60,544 bases of DNA from Clostridiales bacterium. GTDB lineage: Bacteria; Bacillota; Clostridia; Oscillospirales; Oscillospiraceae. Shown here piece after piece: positions 41,522 through 50,103 of the stretch. The DNA lies in the NCBI GenBank assembly GCA_004553495.1, contig SFLE01000007.1, forward strand, positions 1 through 60,544, read 5' to 3'. Within the stretch, counting starts at the first letter, position 1, and each line of letters starts with the position of its first letter. The position numbers were made by a program, and so were the translations under genes. The notes under the pieces were generated by a model. It saw only the letters and a list, made by a program, of their open reading frames with translations, was not told the DNA's origin and searched no databases.

Positions 41522-43594
41522 ATGAATTCCAAGTACAATGCCCTGTTTACACCGTGGAAGATCGGTAATGTAGAAATACCCAACCGCATCGTCCAGTGTT
41601 CCATGGGCGGCACCTCGCTGTTCGGCTGGATGGAGCCGAGCCACCTCGATAAGGAGGCCGCACACTTCCTGCTCAACCGCGCTCAGGACGGCGTAGGTCT
41701 TATTCTGCCCGGTATGCAGTGCATTAAGGATCCCATCCTCGGCCGCTGGCTCTATCAGAACGACAAGATGTTCAAGGATCTTGCCGTTTACATGAAGGAG
41801 TTCCACAAGACCGGTTCCAAGCTGTTTATTCAGCTCGCAGCTGGCATGGGTCGTTCCATGGCTATCACCAAGCCCATGGTCACTCTGCTCAAGCACCCCC
41901 TGCTCGGCAAGATCGCAAGCCCCATTGCCGACCTTGACTACATCACCGCTTCCGCTTCCGCAACTCCTAACCGCTGGTACGATGAAATAAAGTCCCGTCC
42001 CATGACCATCAAGGAGATCCACGACCAGGTCGACGCTTTCGCAAAGACCGCGAAGAAGCTCATGGACGCCGGTGTTGACGGTGTTGAGATCCACGCCGTT
42101 CACGAGGGCTACCTGCTTGACCAGTTTACCATTTCCAACATGAACTACCGTACCGACGAGTACGGCGGCAGCTTTGAGAACCGCTTCCGCTTCCCCGTCG
42201 AGATCGTACAGGCAATAAAGGCCGCCTGCGGCAAGGACTTCCCCGTTTCCCTGCGTTACTCCGTCGTTTCCAAGACCAAGGACTGGGGCAAGGGCGCAAT
42301 GCCGTACGAGAAGGACTTCAAGGAGTTCGGCCGTGACATGGAAGAGTCCGAGAGAGCCGTTAAGTACCTCGGCGACGCAGGCTACGATATGTTCAACTGC
42401 GACAACGGTACCTACGACGCATGGTACTGGGCACATCCGCCTCAGTACATGCCCGATAACTGCAACCTCGAGTATGTCGAGCACATTAAGAAATTCACCG
42501 ATAAGCCCGTTGTCTGCGCAGGTCGTATGGACCCCGTCAAGGCAGCTGAGGAGATCGCCGCAGGCAAGCTCGACGCAGTTGCTATCGCTCGTCAGAACCT
42601 CGTTGACCACGACTGGATCCACAAGATCAAGGAAGGCCGCGAGGACGAGATCAAGCCATGCATCCGCTGCCACAACGGCTGCTTCAACATGGCTAAGTTC
42701 GCGGGCACCCCGAACATCCAGCACCTGGGCGACTCCCTGCATCTTGCACGCTGCGCCCTGAACCCGACGACCATGCAGCACAATCGCTACAAGATCGTTC
42801 CGGCAAAGAAGGCCAAGAAGGTCGCTATCATAGGCGGCGGCATCGGCGGTATGGAATGTGCTCTCGTGCTCAAGCAGCGCGGTCACATCCCCACCATCTT
42901 TGAGAAGACCAACGAGCTCGGCGGTCTGTTCCTCACCGCATCCGCAATGACCTTCAAGGAGAACGACAAGGAGCTCATCCGTTGGTACCGCAACGAGATC
43001 GCCAAGGAAGGCATCGATGTTCGCTTCAAGACCGAGATCAACGATCTGGGTACTCTCGGCGGCTTTGACGACATCATCGTCGCTACCGGCTCCGTTCCCC
43101 GCACCATGCCCGGAATCAAGGGCTTCGAGAAGACCCTCACCTTCACCCAGGTCCTCAAGGACAAGGTCGATGTCGGCGATAAGGTCCTCTTCATCGGCGG
43201 CGGTCAGTCCTCCTGCGAGGCTGCTTACGATATGCTGCTCAACTACGGCAAGCACCCCATCATCGTAGAGTACGCAGGCGATCTCGTAGCTGCTCAGGCT
43301 ACCTGCCTTGCAAACACCTCCTTCCTGCGTGACGCTATGGAGTACCACAAGGTTCCCGTTTACCTGCACTCCACCGTTACCGAGATCACCGACAAGGGCT
43401 GCACCGTTAAGAATGTTGATACCGGCGATACCTTCTTCGTCGAGTGCGACAGCGTCGTAAACGGCGTCGGCTTCGTTCCCACCCCCGTAGGCGGCAAGGA
43501 CAACAAGAAGGCCTACCGCGTCGGCGACTGCGTTGCTATCGGCAACCTGCGTACCGTTATCTGGCGCGCATGGGACGTCTGCATGAAGATATAG
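41522..43594 (+). CDS. NADH:flavin oxidoreductase, Fe-S old yellow enzyme (2,4-dienoyl-CoA reductase / BaiCD-BaiH type)
   Basis: A 690-residue enzyme in three parts. Residues 1-~340 are an FMN-binding TIM barrel (LFTPWKIGNVEIPNRIVQ; GVDGVEIHAVHEGYLLDQF; DEYGGSFENRFRF). Residues ~370-415 hold the 4Fe-4S cysteines (CIRCHNGC and a later Cys in ARCALNP). Residues ~430-690 bind FAD and NAD(P)H (VAIIGGGIGGMECALVL; VLFIGGGQSSCEAAYDM). Members reduce activated C=C bonds in dienoyl-CoAs, cinnamates or 3-oxo-delta-4 bile acids and steroids. The active-site His of HEGYLLDQF is present. AAGGGAG precedes the ATG; a longer frame from 41495 lacks one. Codon use is strongly biased (CGC, AAG, GAC), suggesting high expression. 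The substrate is unknown. Confidence 0.9.
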   Translation: MNSKYNALFTPWKIGNVEIPNRIVQCSMGGTSLFGWMEPSHLDKEAAHFLLNRAQDGVGLILPGMQCIKDPILGRWLYQNDKMFKDLAVYMKEFHKTGSKLFIQLAAGMGRSMAITKPMVTLLKHPLLGKIASPIADLDYITASASATPNRWYDEIKSRPMTIKEIHDQVDAFAKTAKKLMDAGVDGVEIHAVHEGYLLDQFTISNMNYRTDEYGGSFENRFRFPVEIVQAIKAACGKDFPVSLRYSVVSKTKDWGKGAMPYEKDFKEFGRDMEESERAVKYLGDAGYDMFNCDNGTYDAWYWAHPPQYMPDNCNLEYVEHIKKFTDKPVVCAGRMDPVKAAEEIAAGKLDAVAIARQNLVDHDWIHKIKEGREDEIKPCIRCHNGCFNMAKFAGTPNIQHLGDSLHLARCALNPTTMQHNRYKIVPAKKAKKVAIIGGGIGGMECALVLKQRGHIPTIFEKTNELGGLFLTASAMTFKENDKELIRWYRNEIAKEGIDVRFKTEINDLGTLGGFDDIIVATGSVPRTMPGIKGFEKTLTFTQVLKDKVDVGDKVLFIGGGQSSCEAAYDMLLNYGKHPIIVEYAGDLVAAQATCLANTSFLRDAMEYHKVPVYLHSTVTEITDKGCTVKNVDTGDTFFVECDSVVNGVGFVPTPVGGKDNKKAYRVGDCVAIGNLRTVIWRAWDVCMKI

Positions 43595-43658
43595 TCCCCG
43601 AAAAGTAAATTTAAATGGCGTCGGCGTACGGTCCGCAACATGCTCCGACGCTGCGAAA

Positions 43659-43706
43659 GAGGCCCGGATGCATATTCTCGTGATATGCATTCAGGCCTCA
43701 TTTTTT
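43659..43706 (+). terminator. Terminator of the flavin reductase gene
   Basis: GAGGCC...GGATGCATAT pairs with ATATGCAT...GGCCTC, followed by ATTTTTTATG. Confidence 0.85.
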
Positions 43707-43731
43707 ATGCCCGCAGCGCAATATGTATCAC

Positions 43732-43760
43732 TTGTCATTGCCGTAAAATTATTGTATAAT
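43732..43760 (+). promoter_or_regulatory. Promoter of the LytTR two-component operon
   Basis: TTGTCA (43732-43737), 17 bp, TATAAT (43755-43760), 60 bp upstream of the regulator ATG. Confidence 0.8.
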
Positions 43761-43819
43761 TGTGTAGAATTATACGCTTTGCTTGTGATTTACATAGGCA
43801 TTTTGTGGAGGGATACGAT

Positions 43820-44539
43820 ATGCTGCAACTTGCAATATGCGACGATGATGACATTTTTCGCAAATTTGCCGCGAAAATCGCCGAATCGGCGCTCGATAAG
43901 ATTCCGCATTTTATCCGCCTTTTTGATAATTCCGCCGCTCTGCAGTTTGAGATCTCGGAGGGCGGATATGTTCCGGACATTGCGGTGCTTGACATTCAAA
44001 TGGCGCAGATGGACGGAATAACGCTCGCAAAGGACGTCAATCGCCTTGTGCCGAGCTGCCGTGTAATATTTATATCCAGCTACAGCGACTATCTCATGGA
44101 CGCATACGAAACCGAGCATGTGTATTACGTCCTCAAGTCCGATATTGAAAACAGGCTGCCCGCCGCGCTCGAAAAAGCGATGAGAACGGATGAGGCGCGC
44201 AGGCATCTTGTGATAAAAATCGGCTCGCTGCGCAGGGTCATTCCGCTGCGCAGCGTCCTGTGTCTTGAGCGGCAGCTTCATAAGACGCTCATTCGCACCG
44301 TGCCGGAGAATATAGAGACCACACAGTCACCCAATGAGCTCATCTCCGCCTGCGGCGCTGCGGAGGATTTTATCCGCTGCCATCAGAGCTATTGGGTCAA
44401 CGGTCGCGCCGTAGCTTCAATGGGCACGGACAGCTTCGTTCTTTCCGACGGGAGCCGCGTCCCGATAAGCCGCGCACGCAAATCCGAGGCAAGAGAAGCA
44501 TTTTTTCGCCTGCTTTCCGGCTCTGGCGCTGAGCAGTAG
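43820..44539 (+). CDS. LytTR family response regulator
   Basis: A 239-residue regulator. The receiver domain has LAICDDDDIFRKF, the phospho-acceptor Asp in DIAVLDIQMAQMDG, FISSYSD and VYYVLKSDIENRL, where the usual K-P pair after the beta-5 strand reads KSD. The LytTR DNA-binding domain covers residues ~140-235 (LVIKIGSLRRVIPLRSVLCLE; FIRCHQSYWVNGRAV; LSDGSRVPISRARK). GGAGGG precedes the ATG at 43820; the longer frame from 43760 would start inside the promoter. It pairs with the GHKL kinase 16 nt downstream, an AgrA/AgrC-like arrangement. Targets are not known. Confidence 0.9.
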   Translation: MLQLAICDDDDIFRKFAAKIAESALDKIPHFIRLFDNSAALQFEISEGGYVPDIAVLDIQMAQMDGITLAKDVNRLVPSCRVIFISSYSDYLMDAYETEHVYYVLKSDIENRLPAALEKAMRTDEARRHLVIKIGSLRRVIPLRSVLCLERQLHKTLIRTVPENIETTQSPNELISACGAAEDFIRCHQSYWVNGRAVASMGTDSFVLSDGSRVPISRARKSEAREAFFRLLSGSGAEQ

Positions 44540-44554
44540 CACTTAGGAGGACAG

Positions 44555-45841
44555 ATGATGGGATATAACGGCTATATTGCGAGCATAATTTTTAACATCG
44601 GCATAATGGCGCTGTGGTGCGGATTTTTGTGGCTCGTTTTGGACGGCAGACGCTTTTCCGTTAAACTCACGCTGCTGTTTACGCTTTTGATTTCCCTTGC
44701 GTACATACTTCCTGTCTTGTTCTTATCCGATGCCGGCTCTCTTATACGCCTCATAGTCTTCCCCACCGGACCGCTGGCAATGGCATTTCTGCTTTTCTAC
44801 GGAAAAACGGTGAAAAAGCTGCTTGCGGTCGGACTTGAGCTTGCAGCCTCGATGGCTTTCGAGAGCCTTTACACCCCGCTGATATCAAGCCTCAACGCCG
44901 ACTCTCAGCTTGCGGTATGGGCAGACTCGGCTATGCTCGTAAGAGGCTTGATGTTTCTGCCGCTGCTGGCTTTGGTACTGCTTTTGTTCGCCATTCCGCT
45001 TACCAAGTCAAAAAACAATCTTTCCAATAAGCAGGTGCTCATATTCTGCGCGCTGCCGCTGTCGCAGGCGATAAGCCTGCCGGCGATACAGTTTCACATA
45101 ACCATGTACGGAAAGCAGGAATTTATGGGGCTGCTTATCATCTGTACAGCGCTGTTTCTCATTTCCGACATAACGCTCTACCGCATGATGGCGCAGGCGG
45201 AGCAGCGAGTCGAGCTTGAGGTCGAAAACAAGCTCCTCGAAAAGCAGCTTGAGCTTCAGCTTGCGCATTACGGCAGCCTCACGGAGCAGTTCGAGCAGAT
45301 ACGCACGATGAGGCACGATATTTACCACCATCTGAACACTATAAACATTCTGCTGCGGGAAGGAAACACCGCCGAAGCCTCCGAATATGCAGACCAGCTC
45401 ATGCCGCTGCACGAGAACATTTCAAAGCTCGGAAGCTGCCAAAACCCGGTCGTTGATGCGTTTTTGTCCAGCAGGATACGGGATGCCGAGGACCGCGGGA
45501 TAAGCGTCAAGACGGATATTATGATCCCCGAGGAGCTCAATATCTCGAACACGGATCTCATCGTCTTATTCGGAAACATAATGGACAACGCCGTGGAAGC
45601 GTGTGGCTGCACCGAAATAAAGGAGATAAGCCTCCGCTCGCACGCTGCAAAGGGCTATCTCATAGTCACGGAGTCTAATCCCGCAGTTAAAGCACCGCAA
45701 AAAAAGCGGCGCAGAATACCCGAGCTGGAGCGCGGCGTGGGCTTCAGGGTGCTCAGCTCACTGGCGAAAAAATACGACGGCAGCTTTAAGCACGGCGTAG
45801 AAAACGGCGTGTACACCGTTACCGTAATGCTCAGGGCATAA
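44555..45841 (+). CDS. GHKL-type sensor histidine kinase (AgrC-like)
   Basis: A 428-residue kinase. Six to seven membrane segments fill residues 1-~210; a coiled coil follows (EQRVELEVENKLLEKQLELQ), then the H box MRHDIYHHLNTI (His near residue 254), the N box FGNIMDNAVEAC, and a short G region VGFRVLSSLAKKYDG. This is the arrangement of HPK10 kinases, which often sense peptides. No AgrD-like peptide gene or AgrB is beside it. AGGAGG precedes the ATG. Confidence 0.88.
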   Translation: MMGYNGYIASIIFNIGIMALWCGFLWLVLDGRRFSVKLTLLFTLLISLAYILPVLFLSDAGSLIRLIVFPTGPLAMAFLLFYGKTVKKLLAVGLELAASMAFESLYTPLISSLNADSQLAVWADSAMLVRGLMFLPLLALVLLLFAIPLTKSKNNLSNKQVLIFCALPLSQAISLPAIQFHITMYGKQEFMGLLIICTALFLISDITLYRMMAQAEQRVELEVENKLLEKQLELQLAHYGSLTEQFEQIRTMRHDIYHHLNTINILLREGNTAEASEYADQLMPLHENISKLGSCQNPVVDAFLSSRIRDAEDRGISVKTDIMIPEELNISNTDLIVLFGNIMDNAVEACGCTEIKEISLRSHAAKGYLIVTESNPAVKAPQKKRRRIPELERGVGFRVLSSLAKKYDGSFKHGVENGVYTVTVMLRA

Positions 45842-45880
45842 AAATAACACCTCCGTTTGCAATAACGGAGGTGTTATTTT
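45841..45880. terminator. Bidirectional terminator
   Basis: A perfect 17-bp stem (AAAATAACACCTCCGTT and complement) with a TGCAAT loop, between the kinase and the converging yebC. The kinase stop codon overlaps its first base. Confidence 0.9.
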
Positions 45881-45888
45881 TATATTTT

Positions 45889-46623
45889 TTACTCTTCCCA
45901 GTTGTGCCAGACATTCTGAACATCATCGTTATCCTCGAACATATCGAGCATCTTCTGCATGTTCTTGATCTCGTCCTCGTCGGTAAGCTTAATATAGCCG
46001 TTCTGGGGCAGCATCTCGACCTGTGCGGACAAGAGCTTGTAGCCTGCGGCGCTGAGCTTCTCGGCAACGGGAGATACGTCGTCGGGTGCGGTGTAGACGA
46101 TGAAGGTCTCGCCGTCGGGCTCAAAGTCGGCTGCGCCCGCGTCAAGTGCTTCCATCATGACCTCGTCCTCGTCAAGCTCCTCATCCTCGTTGTCGATGAC
46201 GATAACGCCCTTTTTGTCAAACGACCAGGAGACGCAGTTTGCAGCGCCCATGTTGCCGCCGTACTTATCGAAGTAGTGGCGCATCTCGCCCGCGGTGCGG
46301 TTGCGGTTATCGGTCATGGTCTCAACGATGACTGCAACGCCGGAGGGGCCGTAGCCTTCGTAAATGATCTTCTCGTAGTTATCGGTATTGCCTGCACCGA
46401 GCGCCTTGTCAATGGTGCGCTTGATGTTATCGTTAGGCATATTCGCCGCTTTTGCCTTGGTAATGACCGCAGCGAGGCGGGAATTGTTATTCGGGTCGCC
46501 GCTGCCGCCTTCCTTGACGGCGACGATCATTTCGCGTGCGATCTTGGTGAACGCCTGAGCGCGCTTTGCGTCGGCTGCACCCTTAGTCTTCTGTATATTA
46601 TGCCATTTGGAATGTCCGGACAT
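45889..46623 (-). CDS. yebC: YebC/PmpR family protein
   Basis: A 244-residue protein with the family's opening MSGHSKWHNIQKTKGAADAK, then ARMI-like AREMIVAVKEGG and NSRLAAVITKAKAANMPNDN, YEGYGPSGVAVIVE and RTAGEMRHYFDKYGGNMG. YebC proteins were described as transcription regulators, and more recently members were linked to relief of ribosome stalling at proline stretches, like their mitochondrial relative TACO1. The length is standard. AAGGAG lies 11 nt before the ATG. It is a single gene with no operon partner. Confidence 0.95.
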   Translation of the reverse strand: MSGHSKWHNIQKTKGAADAKRAQAFTKIAREMIVAVKEGGSGDPNNNSRLAAVITKAKAANMPNDNIKRTIDKALGAGNTDNYEKIIYEGYGPSGVAVIVETMTDNRNRTAGEMRHYFDKYGGNMGAANCVSWSFDKKGVIVIDNEDEELDEDEVMMEALDAGAADFEPDGETFIVYTAPDDVSPVAEKLSAAGYKLLSAQVEMLPQNGYIKLTDEDEIKNMQKMLDMFEDNDDVQNVWHNWEE

Positions 46624-46705
46624 ATATTCAACAGCTCCTTAAATGTATTATTGCGAATTAACGGCAATTATTTTATCACAACACGCCGGTCATGACAAGG
46701 GGAAA

Positions 46706-47935
46706 TTACCTGATTTTGCGGCACTCAAGATAATATCGCTTATCATTGCCGTGCCCTATGGAAAAGCTTTTCTTCGGGAAAGGTCCGGCGCCCATTACAG
46801 AGGTAAACAGCTCGGACTTTTCCATACGCGGGAGAAGTATCCCCGCGCAGCCGCTGCGGTGCGACATTTCGGTGCACTGCTCGTCGCCGTGGATATAGTC
46901 GATATAACCGCCACAGCGCTCGGTGTAGCCCTTGCAGAAGTCCTCGCAGGCACCGATGAGCTGACCTATGGTCATGCCGGAAATTGAAATTTCCTCGTCT
47001 CCCTCGCCGGTCATGAGCCTTATCTTTCTGCCGTCACCGGAGTTTTCAGCGAAAAACGCCTTTGCTTCCTCTATGAAAGCGCTCGGGTCTGTATCGAATA
47101 TGACCTTGTGTATAGGCTCAAAAGCTATCGACTCATCGTGGATATTAACAAGCTCCGCGAGCGCATACCGCGCAGGGCAGCTGTCGTATTCGCTCTCGGG
47201 AATGCGGGTTTTCACCTCTTCCCAATGCCGCTTTGCGGCTGCAAGGCTGTGGTTTCCGTCGCCCATCGCAAAGACGATAGCGTTATCCGCGCTGCCGTAT
47301 TTTTTTATGAGCAATTGCTCATCGCCGAGCTTTTCGGCGGCTTCGGCAAGCTCATTCACATCGGAAACGAGCCAGCCCTTTATGCTGCCTCCGCCCTGCA
47401 TAAGCTTAAAATCATACACCTTTTCGCCTTTTTTTGCGGCGGAAAACACCATATTCTCGGCATCATCCATGAATATCATGATATGCGGCATTTCAAGGGG
47501 TGCGTTTCTTCTTATCTTAACGCGCGGTGGGAGCCGGTCCTCAACGGTGAACTCGGTAGCGCGTATCAGGCTTGAGGTGCCATCCCGCCAGTCATACGCT
47601 TCAAGGTCGAATTTTCCGACAATGCCGCGTCTGACCATGCCGTTTTGGAGCGTTCTCTCAAGGTAGATATAGCTGTCCGGAAAGCATTTGAGCACGCCGG
47701 AGTCAAGATACTCCTGCATTGCCGCGTTTATCTTAACGCTCTCCGCCTCGGGATCCTTCTCGCCGAGCTCAGCTTCCGGCAGCATCATGTGGAGCGTTGA
47801 GGGCGCAGTGCCTACAAGCTCCCGCACACTGCGCCAGTATTCCGGCTCAGATGTAAACTGGTCGCACGCGACCACGCTCCACTTATGCATATCGCAGTCT
47901 GGAAGCAATATATCCGCGGGTTTAAAAATCTGCAC
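46706..47935 (-). CDS. DUF1015 family protein
   Basis: A 409-residue protein of the DUF1015 family: ILLPDCDMHKWSVVACDQFT at the N-terminus, FAMGDGNHSLAAAKRHWEE near the middle (a strongly conserved segment), and LLPRMEKSELFTSVMGAGPFPKKSF at the end. The biochemical role of the family is not established; in several bacteria a relative lies near serine or phosphoserine metabolism. The start is GTG, immediately after the TAA of the NUDIX gene, with GGAGG 8 nt upstream, so translation is coupled. It is the last gene of the glpK operon. Confidence 0.85.
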   Translation of the reverse strand: MQIFKPADILLPDCDMHKWSVVACDQFTSEPEYWRSVRELVGTAPSTLHMMLPEAELGEKDPEAESVKINAAMQEYLDSGVLKCFPDSYIYLERTLQNGMVRRGIVGKFDLEAYDWRDGTSSLIRATEFTVEDRLPPRVKIRRNAPLEMPHIMIFMDDAENMVFSAAKKGEKVYDFKLMQGGGSIKGWLVSDVNELAEAAEKLGDEQLLIKKYGSADNAIVFAMGDGNHSLAAAKRHWEEVKTRIPESEYDSCPARYALAELVNIHDESIAFEPIHKVIFDTDPSAFIEEAKAFFAENSGDGRKIRLMTGEGDEEISISGMTIGQLIGACEDFCKGYTERCGGYIDYIHGDEQCTEMSHRSGCAGILLPRMEKSELFTSVMGAGPFPKKSFSIGHGNDKRYYLECRKIR

Positions 47936-48505
47936 TTACAATACCTCCAGCGCTATCTGCGTCCATGTTTCCATGAGATCGTAATTTTCCCGCAGCTCGT
48001 CGGGCGTCATCCAGAGCCCTTCAAGCTTCTCCGTCTCGCGCACGGAAACGCTCCCCTGCACCGGAAGCGTGAAGCACGCGCCGAGGTGCACGCTTCCCAC
48101 GGCGTTGGAGTCGTCGTTTATAAAGCCGCAGGGCGTGAGCTCGCCGTGGGATTCCACATCGACCTCCTCGCTTATCTCGCGCCAGAGGCCGCGCATAAGC
48201 AGGTCACCATGCTCGTCGACGGGGTTTATGTGCCCGCCGATGCCAATGGATATTTTGCCATGCAGCCTCGCCTCGCCGCCCTTATTGAGCCTGCGGGTGA
48301 CGAACACCTCATTGCCGCGGCGAAGGATCACATAAGGGATTATCTGCTTATAGTCGGGGCGCTCCTCCGCCTCGGGGCGGGGCATGAACTCGTGCTCGCA
48401 GACAATAATGTCAAAAAGCTCGTTCGTTTTTTCCTTTATAAGTCCGTTTCTGCCGGAGATATAGCTTTCTATCTTTTCGCGTTTTACTACTAATACCTGT
48501 TCCAT
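47936..48505 (-). CDS. NUDIX hydrolase-like protein
   Basis: A 189-residue protein. A Nudix-type box is visible as GGHINPVDEHGDLLMRGL followed by WREISEEVDVE; the REISEEV helix supplies the metal-binding acidic residues, while the Gly-to-Arg spacing is longer than the standard 23-residue box. VLVVKREKIESYISGRNG is the usual opening of this subgroup, often labelled phosphoesterase. The ATG at 48505 shares a base with the glpK stop (TAATG) and GGGAAGAG lies upstream. The substrate is unknown; the coupling to glpK is the only functional hint. Confidence 0.8.
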   Translation of the reverse strand: MEQVLVVKREKIESYISGRNGLIKEKTNELFDIIVCEHEFMPRPEAEERPDYKQIIPYVILRRGNEVFVTRRLNKGGEARLHGKISIGIGGHINPVDEHGDLLMRGLWREISEEVDVESHGELTPCGFINDDSNAVGSVHLGACFTLPVQGSVSVRETEKLEGLWMTPDELRENYDLMETWTQIALEVL

Positions 48506-50007
48506 TACTCTTCCCACTTTGCCGATCTTTCAACTGCCTTGAGCCACTTCTTGTGCAGCGCCTCAGCCTCCTGAGCATCCATTCTCGGCTGGAACACGCG
48601 GTCGGACTCGCGGATGGAGCTTATATCGCTTATATCCTTCCAAACGCCGACTGCAAGACCGGCGAGGAACGCAGCGCCGAACGCCGTAGTCTCGACCATC
48701 TTGGGGCGGTCGATGGGCTTGCGCAGAATATCCGACTGGAACTGCATCATGAAGTTATTGACCGATGCGCCGCCGTCAACGCGCAGCACGGAAAGAGGCT
48801 CGCCCGCGTCCTTTTCCATGGCGTCGAGCAGGTCCTTCACCTGATATGCGATGCCTTCAAGTGCCGCTCTGACGATATGCGCTTTCGTGGAGCCGCGGGT
48901 AAGACCGACTATCGCGCCGCGGGCATACATATCCCAACGCGGTGCGCCGAGACCGGTGAACGCCGACACGAGGTACACACCGCCGTTATCCGGCACCGAT
49001 GTTGCGAGGGCCTCGCACTCGGAGCTGGTGGCAAGAAGTCCGACCTCATCACGCAGCCACTGAATGGAGCTGCCTGCGTTGAAAACGCTGCCCTCGAGGG
49101 CATATGTCGTCTTGCCGCCTATTGACCATGCAACGCTCGTTACAAGTCCGCTGGCGCTGCGGACAGACTGATCTCCGGTATTGAGGAGAGTAAAGCAGCC
49201 TGTGCCGTATGTATTCTTTGCCTGACCCTTTTCTATGCAGCCCTGACCGATGAGAGCCGCCGCCTGATCGCCTGCCGAGCCGCACACCGGTACGCCCGCA
49301 AGCATCTCAAGCCCCGTTATTCCGGAAGCGACCTTACCATAGATCATCGACGACGGTACTGGTTCGGGCAGCATTGACATGGGAATGCCGAGCTTTGCGC
49401 ACAGGGTCTCATCCCATTTGAGCGCGTTTATATCAAACAGCATGGTGCGCGAGCAGTTTGAATAGTCCGAAACATGAGCCTTGCCGCCGGTGAGATTCCA
49501 GATAAGCCACGAATCGACATTGCCGAAAAGCAGCTCGCCGCGCTCGGCGCGCTCTCTCGCGCCCTCGACATTATCGAGTATCCACTTTATCTTCGTGCCG
49601 GAAAAGTAGGCATCTATAAGAAGTCCGGTCTTATCGCGCACATAGTCGCCTATCCCCTCGCGCATGAGCTCATCGCATATTGCGGCAGTCCTTCTGCACT
49701 GCCACACTATGGCGTTGTAAACGGGCTTGCCGGTATTCTTATCCCAGACGATAGTCGTTTCGCGCTGATTGGTTATACCGATGCCTGCAATATCCGTAGG
49801 CGAAAGCTCGCTTTTCTCAAACGCCTCTGCAAGGGCGCGAAACTGAGTTTCGAGTATGACCATGGGATCGTGCTCGACCCAGCCGGGCTTGGGATATATC
49901 TGCGGGAAAGGATACTGCGCAATGGTGACCGGAGTCCCCTTTGTGTCGAATACAATTGCTCTCGAACTTGTAGTTCCCTGATCAAGTGCAACAACATAAC
50001 CGTTCAT
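48505..50007 (-). CDS. glpK: Glycerol kinase
   Basis: A 500-residue FGGY kinase converting glycerol and ATP to sn-glycerol 3-phosphate. Seen: VALDQGTTSSRAIVFDTKG, the ATP phosphate loop; NQRETTIVWDKNTGKPVYNA and WQCRRT (glycerol site); SGTKIKWIL, LLFGNVDSWLIWNLTGG; and the FGGY-type C-terminal VDGGASVNNFMMQFQ. The length matches the family. The ATG at 50007 has GGAGG 7 nt upstream; another ATG two codons earlier is too close. It is divergent from a monoacylglycerol-lipase-like gene whose product would release glycerol. Confidence 0.96.
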   Translation of the reverse strand: MNGYVVALDQGTTSSRAIVFDTKGTPVTIAQYPFPQIYPKPGWVEHDPMVILETQFRALAEAFEKSELSPTDIAGIGITNQRETTIVWDKNTGKPVYNAIVWQCRRTAAICDELMREGIGDYVRDKTGLLIDAYFSGTKIKWILDNVEGARERAERGELLFGNVDSWLIWNLTGGKAHVSDYSNCSRTMLFDINALKWDETLCAKLGIPMSMLPEPVPSSMIYGKVASGITGLEMLAGVPVCGSAGDQAAALIGQGCIEKGQAKNTYGTGCFTLLNTGDQSVRSASGLVTSVAWSIGGKTTYALEGSVFNAGSSIQWLRDEVGLLATSSECEALATSVPDNGGVYLVSAFTGLGAPRWDMYARGAIVGLTRGSTKAHIVRAALEGIAYQVKDLLDAMEKDAGEPLSVLRVDGGASVNNFMMQFQSDILRKPIDRPKMVETTAFGAAFLAGLAVGVWKDISDISSIRESDRVFQPRMDAQEAEALHKKWLKAVERSAKWEE

Positions 50008-50043
50008 TTTCATACCTCCATGTTAAACTGCTTGCTAAATTCA

Positions 50044-50071
50044 TTGCATTTTGCCGTAATTATGCTATAAT
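50044..50071 (+). promoter_or_regulatory. Promoter of the lipase-like gene
   Basis: TTGCAT (50044-50049), 16 bp, TATAAT (50066-50071) with an extended -10 (TGCTATAAT). Confidence 0.7.
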
Positions 50072-50103
50072 TCATATAATAACATATGGGGAGGATATTT
50101 TCC

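Noticed and set aside
41450..43690. 746-codon open frame antisense to the flavin reductase
   Set aside because: It fully covers a recognised enzyme and its residues are an antisense artefact (Val/Leu/Ala/Gly-rich, no motif).
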